Virus record (IMG/VR): IMGVR_UViG_3300036790_000386
Location: 37,928-101,927 of that record
Strand: one strand, 5' to 3'
DNA length: 64,000 bases
Source of the DNA: a virus
Part shown: positions 34,236 through 41,864 of the stretch, one piece after another
Numbering within the stretch: position 1 is the stretch's first letter
Layout: each line of letters starts with the position of its first letter
Position numbers and translations under genes: made by a program
Notes under the pieces: generated by a model
Told to the model about the DNA's origin: nothing
The model's database searches: none
The model's input: the letters and a program-made list of their open reading frames with translations, nothing else

Positions 34236-34493
34236 TTACTTATTACTAGACTCAATAGATCTACCAGATTCGCTTTTGTGTTTGCGCCAGCGTGCTTTGG
34301 CAGCTTTGATAGCAATTTGTTTTCGACGGCCTGGTGCTAGTTTTGAAGCGCGAGCCATGCCACCAAAGTGCCCTAAAGTAGCTGCTGCTTCTCGGGCAGA
34401 AGCTTCAACATCAGTATCAACAACTTTAACTGAAAAAGGAATTTCAGTAAAACTGTTATCACTAAAGTGAATATGGATATGCTTGGTTGCCAT
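34236..34493 (-). CDS. Small basic protein with HIHIHF N-terminus
   Basis: 85 residues. Starts MATKHIHIHFSDNSF; residues 33-70 (LGHFGGMARASKLAPGRRKQ, IAIKAAKARWRKH) are a basic motif of the GGxARAxxLxPxRRxxIAxKAAxARW type found in many small bacterial and phage proteins thought to bind nucleic acid. Between terminase and portal genes. Confidence 0.5.
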   Translation of the reverse strand: MATKHIHIHFSDNSFTEIPFSVKVVDTDVEASAREAAATLGHFGGMARASKLAPGRRKQIAIKAAKARWRKHKSESGRSIESSNK

Positions 34494-34521
34494 AGGATTC
34501 TCTCAGAAAAAGATCCGATAT

Positions 34522-37500
34522 TTAAATGTGTTTGTTTAAGGCTCGCGTACCTTTAGGTACGATCCAAGTTCCTGGCTTTAAGACTCTTTCTTCAAGATCG
34601 CACGGAAAAGTAATTTTTGATGGAGAAGATAAAAATAGAATTTCTTCATCAGCTTTCGGCTGTTCACGTCCACGACGAATTCTAATTTCATTCATGAGAT
34701 GAACTACCTTTGCAACCTCTACTCTTTCTTTCCAACTTTCATATCTTGCAGTTTGTATTGCAAGCTGTTGTTCTTTGTCAATTTTAGCTTTACGTGCAAG
34801 TTTCTGCCATGTGGCCCATGTGCCACGACATGAAGTGACAATAAGACCAGCAACACACCTAGCAAGGTAATCAGATCCAGAGGAAAATACAGAATCGCGA
34901 CCTGCTTTAGTTATTGAACGTTCAAGATCGCCCATTTGATTGAGCATCTTAGCGTTTTCTAAGAGTTCTACTTCACCAGCCGCCAAAATTGGCATGAAAT
35001 CACGATAGATTTCAGGAAGCGTTAAAGAAGTTGGACTATAGATGATACCGTGAACGGAGAAATATTCTTTGGGCCAATTTCCACCAAAGTGATCACCTTC
35101 AATCTTTGCGATGCCATAGCTGCGCATAATAGAGCATATGTCAGCAATAGTTTTTTCAAGACTTTCTTGAATCGAATAATCTTTAACAAAATCTAACATC
35201 GCTACATTATCTTCAGCCATATGTGCGATAGCAAATGCTGGCCTCTCTGACGTTGACCCCGGTACGGCGAAGAAAGCAGAGTAAACTATGTTATTTGAAG
35301 GTGGCAGTTCAAGCCGGCCTTCAACTACGCAACGACCAATAACCCCACGCGAAGCATAAGAGGATTTAGTGAAGCTAGCTTTAATTTCATTCCACTTATA
35401 GCGCGCAAACGCCAAAGAGCAAACACAATCATCGTAAAGACCCTCGGGTGCTGTATATTTGATACCAGCGCGAGTGATTTCATAAGTGAAATCCTGCATT
35501 TCAGATTTAATCGGACCATCAGGAAAATGCACTTCATGAGTCTGAACCGACATCGCCAAACCTTCCATGAGGTTTTGCTTGGATGACGGATTTAAAATAT
35601 AACCTTCAAAGTTTTCGTAACCACCTTCTTGGAGTGACTCTAAAACTGGATCACCTAGCCCTGAACCATCAACAACACAAGGAGTGAGGTCACCAACGAT
35701 TTCTCTAACGAGTTTAACTGACTCTTTCCAAGATTTATTTTTCCAGCGATCAAAGTGGCAAACATAGCCATCTCGATCAAGACCAATGATAACGAACCAA
35801 GTTTTTTTACGAGCTAGATCAACTCCCCAAGCCACAGGAGACTCAGAACTAAGATTAGCAACACAGCGTAAAATATGGTCTTCACCGAATGGATTACCGT
35901 AATCGTCACTCGGCTCTGCAAGATAAAGTTCACGAAATACCGCATCTGGAAGTTGCTCTTTTAGGGATTTAACTTCAGAGTCTGACATAACACCACCTTC
36001 GATGGCGTCAAAAATTGTCAGTTTTGCGTAATGTAAATCGCTATCTTCTTCGTCCATCGTGGACTCAGCAAGACGCGCCATATTATAGAACCAGTTACGC
36101 TTTCCTTTAACGTTACCAATAATGATAGCAGCGCCTTGAGTCGCTGAAAGCGTAGAGCGAACAGCGTGCCAGGATAATTCCTTTACACGCGAAGCTTCAT
36201 CAATAACAGCACCATAAACATCTTCACCGAAAAGAGAATCAGGATTATCACCTGATTTAAACCAAAGAACAGCGCCATTCATTAAAGTTATTGTTTTGCG
36301 TTGTTCGTTAGTCATATAGCTGCCAGGAGTTAAATAGGTCTTCAACCGGCGAAAGGCAATATCAGCTTGATCTGAAATTGGAGCAACCCACCAATAGTTT
36401 CTATTGGTTGGGCCAAGCAAAGCCATTTCGGTAATCCAAACAATGGAACCGACGGTGTTATGTGTTGGTACGAAACCATTTGTAAGATACAGGTGTCTTG
36501 TATCTTCAACTTCAATACATTGCGCCTCCGCAATTCTAGAAAATTCAATTTTATTGAAAAATCTATTTCCAGTCTTCTTCATAGGCTTCATTAATTGAAG
36601 TTTACGAGGAAGCCTAAATGGAATAAGATTAGATGGCAAAATTAAAACTTGACGATAACGACCTCTACCGTGGCGCAATGTTCCAATTGGACTGCAATAT
36701 GACGCAGACTCATCATAAGTCTGTTTAACCATACCTCCTAAAGATTCTACAAGTTCTTTCACATCTTTTGCAAGTTGTTCAGAACTTTGTTCTAAGATTG
36801 GTTGGCCATGTTTATTTACTGATCCATCTGAATCCATAATTCCCTGAAGAATAGAAATTCTAATTTCCGTGGAATTATAAAGATAGGATATCGGAATAAA
36901 TTTCTGGTGAGAATAACAACCCCACAATTTCAGATTTTTTAAATAGCTGGCTATGTGTTGTTTTGCCTCTCTTATTTTAGCGGCAAATTTTCCACATGTA
37001 ATATGATAATCATACTGGTCTACGTGCCGCAAAAAATGGCCAGCAGGTAAGACTTTTTTAATTTCTTCTAAAATTTCAAAATCAGCAGAAGAAACTCTCA
37101 CAACTTCAGTTGTAAAATTGCCATCGCCAATAAGAATCCCTAAAAGATAAGGATCAATATCTATAGATTTAATTTCAAATTCAACTGGAGCACAATCAGG
37201 AACATATTGATACCTGAGCCAGCTACTTTTAAGATCTAAAAGTTCAGAAACTGCCCTAATTCTTGGTTTACCTTGATTATTATGAACTTCCCAAAGATGT
37301 TCTTTGTCGCATTCAACAATAGTTCCATCAACAAAAGTTATAGCATAAATCTCGCGCAAACCTTGCGGATGTATGGCTACAATTTTAGTAGCTTTACCAT
37401 TAGCTCCAAAAACAAAATCACCTACTTTCAGGTCTCCCATAAGTTTGGGACCTGCTGGTGTATAAATTTTTGAATCTAAAGGTTGAGCTTTACCTGCTTT

Positions 37501-37590
37501 TGAAGTTGCTTCAACTAGGGTAAATCGTTTGCCCGAAAATAGAGCGGCCTCTTGTTTCGGATACAACCCTGGTCTTGAATATTCAGGCAC
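34522..37590 (-). CDS. terL: Terminase large subunit with intein and degenerate second nuclease domain
   Basis: 1022 residues from a GTG. The Walker A motif EATSKAGK/T is interrupted after Lys34 by an intein (residues 35-378). The ATPase continues with WWVAPISDQADIAFRRL and Walker B AVIDEA (461-466). The packaging nuclease has WGVDLARKKTWFVIIG (Asp591), CVVDGSG (Asp641) and GLYDDCVCSLAFA (Asp720/721). Beyond it, residues 768-918 look like a second terminase nuclease fold (AFAIAHMAEDN, IEGDHFGGNWPKEYF, AAGEVELLENAKMLNQMGDL, GSDYLARCVAG) in which expected metal ligands are missing. Cleaves and translocates DNA into the prohead. Confidence 0.9.
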   Translation of the reverse strand: MPEYSRPGLYPKQEAALFSGKRFTLVEATSKAGKAQPLDSKIYTPAGPKLMGDLKVGDFVFGANGKATKIVAIHPQGLREIYAITFVDGTIVECDKEHLWEVHNNQGKPRIRAVSELLDLKSSWLRYQYVPDCAPVEFEIKSIDIDPYLLGILIGDGNFTTEVVRVSSADFEILEEIKKVLPAGHFLRHVDQYDYHITCGKFAAKIREAKQHIASYLKNLKLWGCYSHQKFIPISYLYNSTEIRISILQGIMDSDGSVNKHGQPILEQSSEQLAKDVKELVESLGGMVKQTYDESASYCSPIGTLRHGRGRYRQVLILPSNLIPFRLPRKLQLMKPMKKTGNRFFNKIEFSRIAEAQCIEVEDTRHLYLTNGFVPTHNTVGSIVWITEMALLGPTNRNYWWVAPISDQADIAFRRLKTYLTPGSYMTNEQRKTITLMNGAVLWFKSGDNPDSLFGEDVYGAVIDEASRVKELSWHAVRSTLSATQGAAIIIGNVKGKRNWFYNMARLAESTMDEEDSDLHYAKLTIFDAIEGGVMSDSEVKSLKEQLPDAVFRELYLAEPSDDYGNPFGEDHILRCVANLSSESPVAWGVDLARKKTWFVIIGLDRDGYVCHFDRWKNKSWKESVKLVREIVGDLTPCVVDGSGLGDPVLESLQEGGYENFEGYILNPSSKQNLMEGLAMSVQTHEVHFPDGPIKSEMQDFTYEITRAGIKYTAPEGLYDDCVCSLAFARYKWNEIKASFTKSSYASRGVIGRCVVEGRLELPPSNNIVYSAFFAVPGSTSERPAFAIAHMAEDNVAMLDFVKDYSIQESLEKTIADICSIMRSYGIAKIEGDHFGGNWPKEYFSVHGIIYSPTSLTLPEIYRDFMPILAAGEVELLENAKMLNQMGDLERSITKAGRDSVFSSGSDYLARCVAGLIVTSCRGTWATWQKLARKAKIDKEQQLAIQTARYESWKERVEVAKVVHLMNEIRIRRGREQPKADEEILFLSSPSKITFPCDLEERVLKPGTWIVPKGTRALNKHI
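36457..37488 (-). mobile_element. Intein with LAGLIDADG homing endonuclease in TerL
   Basis: 344 residues in frame. It begins AQPLDSKIYTPAG (Ala1 instead of Cys/Ser, seen in several phage inteins), has a splicing block B (GTIVECDKEHLWEV), two LAGLIDADG-type helices (YLLGILIGDGN at 148-158 and ILQGIMDSDGS at 247-257) and the terminal block LYLTNGFVPTHN followed by Thr379 of the host protein. Splicing would restore KAGKTVGSIVW and so the ATP-binding loop. Confidence 0.9.
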
Positions 37591-37601
37591 TTAAATCAAC
37601 A

Positions 37602-37694
37602 TTACATTTGCGCAAGCAAATGAAAAAATGACCAATAAGCGACATAAGCGACAACAATAAAAACAACTACTGCAATCAGAGTTAATTTAAACAT
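37602..37694 (-). CDS. Small single-span membrane peptide
   Basis: 30 residues: MFKLTLIAVVVFIVVAYVAY then WSFFHLLAQM. One hydrophobic helix covers most of the peptide. Lies between a terminator and the terL start, 11 bp from terL. Could aid lysis or membrane association; short length limits certainty. Confidence 0.45.
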   Translation of the reverse strand: MFKLTLIAVVVFIVVAYVAYWSFFHLLAQM

Positions 37695-37735
37695 ATTATA
37701 CTGCTTTCGACTCTTGATGCTGATTCTTAATAAAT

Positions 37736-37776
37736 CAATAAAAAAGCGGAGAACTGCGCACTGGCAATCCTCCGCT
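37736..37776 (-). terminator. Rho-independent terminator-like hairpin upstream of terL
   Basis: On the minus strand AGCGGAG and CTCCGCT pair over seven bases around an 18-base loop and are followed by a run of T. It separates the DUF6362-like gene from the small membrane peptide and terL. The interval 37783-37957 holds no convincing gene. Confidence 0.6.
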
Positions 37777-37957
37777 AAAGGTCAACAGGGAGAGGAAACT
37801 AACGCACGAACCGCAACAAGAAAACCAACAAGCCGATATGGAAAAGAAGAAGCTTTCGCCTACAGATTTTCCCAATCTACAAATTGAACTTATACCAGAG
37901 TGGGAAAGGTGGCAATAAGATATGAGAGAAATCTTCAAGACAAACACTAAAAGTAGT

Positions 37958-38431
37958 CTAAGCGACATACGATCCTGCCATGAAATTAGCAATTCTTTTC
38001 GCCTGTTCTGGTTCAATTGAATAAGCAATGGTAAGTAATCCTGTATTATGTAAAGTTGCAATTCTTTTTCGGTTAGTTTTTAAAAGCTTAGCTAAACGAA
38101 CCCAAGAGTAAAGATGTTTACCTGATACTGGAGCTACTAAAGCTCGCGCATGAAGTATGCGGCGTACAGTTGGATCAGGCACAAGAAGAACTAAATCTAA
38201 GATATCATCAATGAATTTAATTTCGTGTCCACCTGGTGGATTTGATTTTAAATTTGAACCTGATTGTTCTAAATCTGATGTAGGCCAACAAGCAGTTGGT
38301 ATTGTAGGCCCTGGCTTTGATACCGGCATACAAAGAAGTTTTTCACCAGCCCATCTAAGCCATGTGTCTACTTCGTAGATTTGGACTATTAATTTTTTAT
38401 TTTTTGGTCCATCTGTCGGCTGCGTACCCAT
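37958..38431 (-). CDS. DUF6362-like phage protein
   Basis: 157 residues. WLRWAGEKLLCMPVSKPGPTIP then CWP, and RRILHARALVAPVSGKHLYS with WVRLAKLLKTNRKRIATLHNTGLL resemble small phage proteins of the DUF6362 type found near terminase genes, which end in a helix-turn-helix-like segment. The HTH (AKLLKTNRKRIATL) suggests DNA binding. Its start lies inside the end of the upstream small gene. Confidence 0.45.
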   Translation of the reverse strand: MGTQPTDGPKNKKLIVQIYEVDTWLRWAGEKLLCMPVSKPGPTIPTACWPTSDLEQSGSNLKSNPPGGHEIKFIDDILDLVLLVPDPTVRRILHARALVAPVSGKHLYSWVRLAKLLKTNRKRIATLHNTGLLTIAYSIEPEQAKRIANFMAGSYVA

Positions 38432-38574
38432 GTTTTTGCTCCAGGGTAAAAATCAACTAACAATCCAAAAGTAGATGATTTAGTTGCATAATAACAAGCG
38501 GAACTTCCATTCAAATATTGAACTAAGATATAATCAGTTCCATTTTTACCATAATATCTTGCGACAATTTTCAT
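38389..38574 (-). CDS. Hypothetical small protein
   Basis: 61 residues: KIVARYYGKNGTDYILVQYLNGSSACYYA then a basic C-terminus. It has a KTR/SH3-like beta pattern but no recognised family. The ATG at 38574 directly follows repeat copy 3, so the whole leader is the repeat element and no separate Shine-Dalgarno is visible. Confidence 0.45.
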   Translation of the reverse strand: MKIVARYYGKNGTDYILVQYLNGSSACYYATKSSTFGLLVDFYPGAKTWVRSRQMDQKIKN

Positions 38575-38664
38575 TTATAATTTCACGCGCGCGTTGCGCG
38601 CCTCGCCGCCTTCGGCGGCTCGCACAAACACAAAGAAAAAATGGATTAAATTGTAACCAGGCCC
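38575..38664 (-). repeat. Structured repeat element, copy 3
   Basis: Minus strand: GGGCCTGGTTACAATTTAAT, TTTGTGTTTGTGCGAG, hairpin GCCGCCGAAGGCGGC, GAG, hairpin GCGCGCAACGCGCGC, GTGAAATTATAA and then immediately the ATG of the gene at 38574. Nearly identical to copy 1 in the hairpins but retains the 3' tail. Confidence 0.85.
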
Positions 38665-38708
38665 AAACTTTTAATAGATTATGTTGGTGCTGAGGTTAAG
38701 TGTTAGTT

Positions 38709-39125
38709 TCATTTGCAAAAGATAGTCATCTTGTTATTGTTTATGTTGAGGGAAATTTGTTTGATAGCAGATTCGCCGAAAAGTATAAATGGCATATCTG
38801 TATCGGTCATGGTAGCGGTGATATTGTATAAATTGCAGTTGCCTAATTTGAGTTCTTTTACTGTAACAAAGTATTCTGGAATTCGTGCGCCGTCTGCGGT
38901 GGAAGCTGACTGTGAAGAAAGAGCAGGAATGCTGATGTTTAAAGATTTTGCAAGATATAATGGAATATTGAGATAGGAGGCGCCAGAGTCAATTAGAAAA
39001 ACAACAGGTTTGTTGTTGATGGATGCATCAACAAAATAGACGCCTACATCTGGGTCTGGGGGAATGGAAAGTGAGGAACAAGAAGCTAAAGAGAGAAGGA
39101 GAAGAAATGGCTTTAAAATTTTCAT
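38709..39125 (-). CDS. Retropepsin-like aspartic protease lipoprotein
   Basis: 138 residues. The N-terminus KPFLLLLSLASC is a lipoprotein signal with lipobox LASC (Cys16). VVFLIDSGASYLNIPLYLAK carries the DSGA catalytic motif (Asp46) of clan AA proteases; the single domain would have to dimerise as in retroviral proteases. The second conserved region is FILFGESAIKQISLNINNNK. A membrane-anchored periplasmic protease is unusual cargo next to a small terminase. It adjoins the nuclease gene by one base. Confidence 0.7.
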   Translation of the reverse strand: MKILKPFLLLLSLASCSSLSIPPDPDVGVYFVDASINNKPVVFLIDSGASYLNIPLYLAKSLNISIPALSSQSASTADGARIPEYFVTVKELKLGNCNLYNITATMTDTDMPFILFGESAIKQISLNINNNKMTIFCK

Positions 39126-39653
39126 TTATGTTATCTTTGAATGGATCAACCATTGTAAAATGTTGGTTGAATTAGGCTTAGCTTCTGCAAGTGATTTTAT
39201 TGTTTTTACTTTTACATCTAGTGATAGATGTTTGCAGATTTGAATTCCGATGGGATCGTAGTTTAGTTTGAAGGCACAACGAACTACGGGAAGATAAAGG
39301 TTAGTTAGTTTTAAAGTTCCATCTGGGTTATATTTAAGTTTGCATTCAATGACTAAAAGAGGTAGAGGCTTGTCTGTAGTGTAGTTGGGGACAAGGATGA
39401 AGTCAGGAGCGCAGATAAGGCCGGCGTTATAAGTGAACCAGGTTTGATACCAGATGTCATATCCGGGAAATGTTGTCAGTTCTTTGTTTAGTTTACGTTC
39501 GTAGTTGAGGCCCACGGCGCCTAAAGTTGAGGTGGCTTTACTTGAGGCGAAGCCGGGCGGTTTAATTTGGTGGGCATCTGTTATTAACATGCGGATCTTT
39601 TTCCACCGGGGCGCAGATTTTCGCTTCCTTCGTTTGGGCAAGATTAAATTCAT
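39126..39653 (-). CDS. PD-(D/E)XK-fold nuclease-like protein
   Basis: 175 residues. After a basic N-terminus, VGLNYERKLNKELTTFPGYD, CAPDFILVPN and LLVIECKLKYN give the pattern E52...D84...E103-x-K105 of PD-(D/E)XK nucleases. Residual specificity unknown; Holliday-junction resolvase or restriction-like functions are possible. It overlaps the small terminase gene by four bases. Confidence 0.65.
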   Translation of the reverse strand: MNLILPKRRKRKSAPRWKKIRMLITDAHQIKPPGFASSKATSTLGAVGLNYERKLNKELTTFPGYDIWYQTWFTYNAGLICAPDFILVPNYTTDKPLPLLVIECKLKYNPDGTLKLTNLYLPVVRCAFKLNYDPIGIQICKHLSLDVKVKTIKSLAEAKPNSTNILQWLIHSKIT

Positions 39654-40333
39654 TTATTTTCTGGATCGTTAGATTTCTCAACCAAAGATTTAATTGGAGT
39701 TTGGTCATCTGTGAAATCAAGATCGATTGGAGGCTTGACGTGCTCAATAGTTTTTTCTTGAGGTTTTTTATTGGATTCAGCAAAGCGCGGTGCTCCGATA
39801 TTGAGAGTTATTTGAGTTGGATTGGTTGTAATTTGAACTGAAGCTTTTGGAGGAGAAACTGTTCTATCTCCTCCCATTTCAACGATTTTGCGAAGTTCTC
39901 CGACTGGCATTGCGGTGCGAAGTTCTTCGTCTTCTAGCCTGTGATTAAGTTCATCAAGAGCTGTTTCAGCCGCTGATTTAAGTTTTTCGTGAATTCGTTC
40001 ACCGTCTTCGATTTGGGCGGTAGTCATTTGATCGTTATAGTAGGAGAGAAGTTCTTGAAAAGCCGGATCTGCTTGGAGTTTAGAGATTCTGGAGGTGCTG
40101 GAAGAGCAGAGTTTAGCAACTTCCATTGCTTTATAGCCTTGAGCTAGTAGTTGGGCCATACGATGGTGAATGGCTCTGATTGATTGGAGTGGTTTGTGAG
40201 ATAGAAGAGAACCTGTACCTACTCTTAAGATGTCGTCTGGCGTTAGTTCGCGCACTAATTCAAAGCTGAGGCTTTTGAAAGCTCCGCGCTTAGGTAGGAG
40301 GCTGCTGAAATCGAAGCTTTCGTTGTCTGACAT
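39650..40333 (-). CDS. Terminase small subunit-like protein
   Basis: 227 residues. Residues 58-90 form a helix-turn-helix (RMAQLLAQGYKAMEVAKLCS, ISKLQADPAFQELLSYY), as in small terminases that bind pac/cos DNA. A helical middle (residues 100-150) could oligomerise. The C-terminus is acidic and disordered (DLDFTDDQTPIKSLVEKSND). Location upstream of terL supports the call. Confidence 0.6.
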   Translation of the reverse strand: MSDNESFDFSSLLPKRGAFKSLSFELVRELTPDDILRVGTGSLLSHKPLQSIRAIHHRMAQLLAQGYKAMEVAKLCSSSTSRISKLQADPAFQELLSYYNDQMTTAQIEDGERIHEKLKSAAETALDELNHRLEDEELRTAMPVGELRKIVEMGGDRTVSPPKASVQITTNPTQITLNIGAPRFAESNKKPQEKTIEHVKPPIDLDFTDDQTPIKSLVEKSNDPENK

Positions 40334-40342
40334 ATTTGGATT

Positions 40343-40516
40343 CTAGTTTTCTTTTGGTTTGAAAGAGCCTGTGAGCAAGAATTTTAGAAAGTCTTCTGGA
40401 GTATAGGCTGCGTTGGAAGCGATGCTGAGTTCGGCTGCTGTGACACGAAGCTGAAGGATGTTGGAGGCTTCAGTTTGAGTTAGAAAGATTAGTTCTGGGT
40501 TGGAGTCGTTTTCCAT
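40343..40516 (-). CDS. Hypothetical small protein
   Basis: 57 residues: MENDSNPELIFLTQTEASNI, later LRVTAAELSIASNAAYTPEDFLKFLLTG. GGAA precedes the ATG. Helical, phage-like; perhaps a regulator of packaging or of TerS. No family recognised. Confidence 0.45.
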   Translation of the reverse strand: MENDSNPELIFLTQTEASNILQLRVTAAELSIASNAAYTPEDFLKFLLTGSFKPKEN

Positions 40517-40548
40517 TTTAGTTTCCTTCGGTTTTAGTGGGTTTTTGT

Positions 40549-40606
40549 CCGCTTTAGCATTCTGTTCGCTTTAGCGTTTTGGCGCGCTATGCTTTAGCGC
40601 GCTATT
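40549..40606. repeat. Clustered CGCTTTAGC repeats
   Basis: Within this stretch the core GCTTTAGC/CGCTTTAG occurs about four times with varying spacers, flanked by a GGCGCGC palindrome. The same core in reverse complement (CTAAAGCG) is clustered at 42581-42666 and forms an inverted repeat at 48727. The interval 40517-40829 holds no gene apart from this cluster, a hairpin and A/T-rich sequence. Confidence 0.55.
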
Positions 40607-40743
40607 TTTTGGTATGTATTGAAAATCTTGATAATTTTATTTTTGAAAATTTTTGTATGTCCTTAAAAAGTATGGTTTAAGAAATAAGTCTGTGGGGGCC
40701 GCCCGAACAACTTTAAAAAGATTTTCGCTCTAAACCTTCTTAA

Positions 40744-40766
40744 TGACCGCTCTCGCGGAGCGGTCA
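40744..40766. terminator. Strong hairpin downstream of small gene
   Basis: TGACCGCTC and GAGCGGTCA form a perfect 9-bp stem with a five-base loop. It lies downstream of the leftward gene at 40830 but lacks a clear T run on that strand, so it may be a processing or RNA-stabilising hairpin instead of a true terminator. Confidence 0.4.
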
Positions 40767-40829
40767 CTATAAAAACCATCAACAAAAGAATAGTATCAAG
40801 CCGCCGGCGGAGTGTCAAGTGAAAATCAA

Positions 40830-41075
40830 CTACACAGCAGATTTTAATTTAACAATATAATTTTTCAAATCGCACGGCTTTATGCTGCACATGTTGATAA
40901 CCTGTTGAACCGCTTTAACATGAGACGTGTTCAATTTAATCTGTTGACCGTCGATGAAAAGCAACTCGCCATCAACACCACGCACTTTAACAGCTTGAAT
41001 ATCTAAACTTGTATGCCAAGCGATGACAACGCCATCTATTAGTAAATCAGACAAGTGAGACATGTTTTGTGACAT
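40830..41075 (-). CDS. Hypothetical small protein
   Basis: 81 residues: LLIDGVVIAWHTSLDIQAVKVRGVD, ELLFIDGQQIKLNTSHVKAVQQV. Beta-rich start and helical end. No family recognised. Part of the first leftward group. Confidence 0.4.
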   Translation of the reverse strand: MSQNMSHLSDLLIDGVVIAWHTSLDIQAVKVRGVDGELLFIDGQQIKLNTSHVKAVQQVINMCSIKPCDLKNYIVKLKSAV

Positions 41076-41085
41076 GATCTAGCTC

Positions 41086-41271
41086 CTATTGCTGATTAAA
41101 CTGGCAGGCGCAAACCATACGATACTTCAATAAAGCCGCGCGCTTGCTGTAAACAGAATTATCAGCCATCGGCTTGTATTCTCTGCTGACACTAAAAGAG
41201 AGCGTCAGCCTGCCAAGTTTAACAAATCTTAGGCCGCCAACTTTGCGCGTGGAAAAATTGAAAATGCCCAT
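41086..41271 (-). CDS. Conserved small phage protein (DUF-like, RFVKLGRLT motif)
   Basis: 61 residues from ATG 41271, chosen over an upstream TTG because AGGAG lies ten bases before it. MGIFNFSTRKVGGLRFVKLG then RLTLSFSVSREYKP is a recurring motif in small proteins of phages infecting Gram-negative bacteria. Function unknown; basic and beta-rich. Confidence 0.5.
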   Translation of the reverse strand: MGIFNFSTRKVGGLRFVKLGRLTLSFSVSREYKPMADNSVYSKRAALLKYRMVCACQFNQQ

Positions 41272-41464
41272 TTGACTTGGCTCCTTTTGATATAAGAACC
41301 TTAAATCAAACAATTTAACTAATCAAGCTTTAAACTAAAGAACCAATAAAATTTTTATTGTTTTTATTATCAGTTTTTTAATTTAAAATAGATGTAGGTT
41401 TTTAAATTAAAATAGACACAGGATTCTCAGACTGTTACAATTGAAAAAATCTAAGAAAAATAAA

Positions 41465-41500
41465 CTACAAAACAACAATAAAGCGGCGCTCTCGCGCCGC
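41465..41500 (-). terminator. Rho-independent terminator
   Basis: Minus strand GCGGCGC-GAGA-GCGCCGC stem (7 bp, 4-base loop) followed by TTTATTGTTGTTTT. It closes the transcript of the gene at 41520-41741. The interval 41314-41464 is A/T-rich and without a gene. Confidence 0.75.
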
Positions 41501-41519
41501 CCTAATCCAGCATCAAACC

Positions 41520-41741
41520 TTACCAGTGAAACAAGCCGTCAAAGCCCAAATCAGGATATAGAGGCTCACAAGGCTCCTGCGGAGCCTTCTCATACATCCG
41601 AGGTTCCTGCGTAGCTTTCTCATACACAGACTCTCGCTTCAATTCTTCCTTGCGTGCCTTCTCACGAATGACAACACAACTCTCAATCAAATCTCTGTCT
41701 TTTTTCGACAATCCGTCAAAAATTTCGCGTAACGTTCCCAT
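41520..41741 (-). CDS. Hypothetical small acidic/charged protein
   Basis: 73 residues. GTLREIFDGLSKKDRDLIESCVVIREKARKEEL is followed by a twice-repeated YEKATQEPR/YEKAPQEPC unit. No family recognised. Bracketed by terminator hairpins on both sides, so probably its own transcript. Confidence 0.4.
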   Translation of the reverse strand: MGTLREIFDGLSKKDRDLIESCVVIREKARKEELKRESVYEKATQEPRMYEKAPQEPCEPLYPDLGFDGLFHW

Positions 41742-41798
41742 AATTTCAGTCTCCTTTATGCAAAACTATGTTGCGAGACAAAAAATAAAAGAAAGAAT

Positions 41799-41848
41799 AA
41801 GGCGCTCAAGGCGCTCAAGGCGCTCAAGGCGCTCCCGAAGGAGCGCCC
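41799..41848 (-). terminator. Terminator hairpin with tandemly repeated 3' arm
   Basis: Minus strand GGGCGCTCC-TTCG-GGAGCGCC is an 8-bp stem with a UUCG-like loop. After it come three more copies of TTGAGCGCC (four 9-base AAGGCGCTC units on the plus strand) and then TTATTCTTTC. Each repeat can replace the first 3' arm in pairing. It lies just after the gene at 41865. Confidence 0.65.
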
Positions 41849-41864
41849 TAAACCAAATCAACCC

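Noticed and set aside
37735-38061. 108-codon minus-strand frame upstream of terL
   Set aside because: It runs through the terminator hairpin, overlaps the DUF6362-like gene in another frame and has an implausible Cys/Ser/Leu composition.
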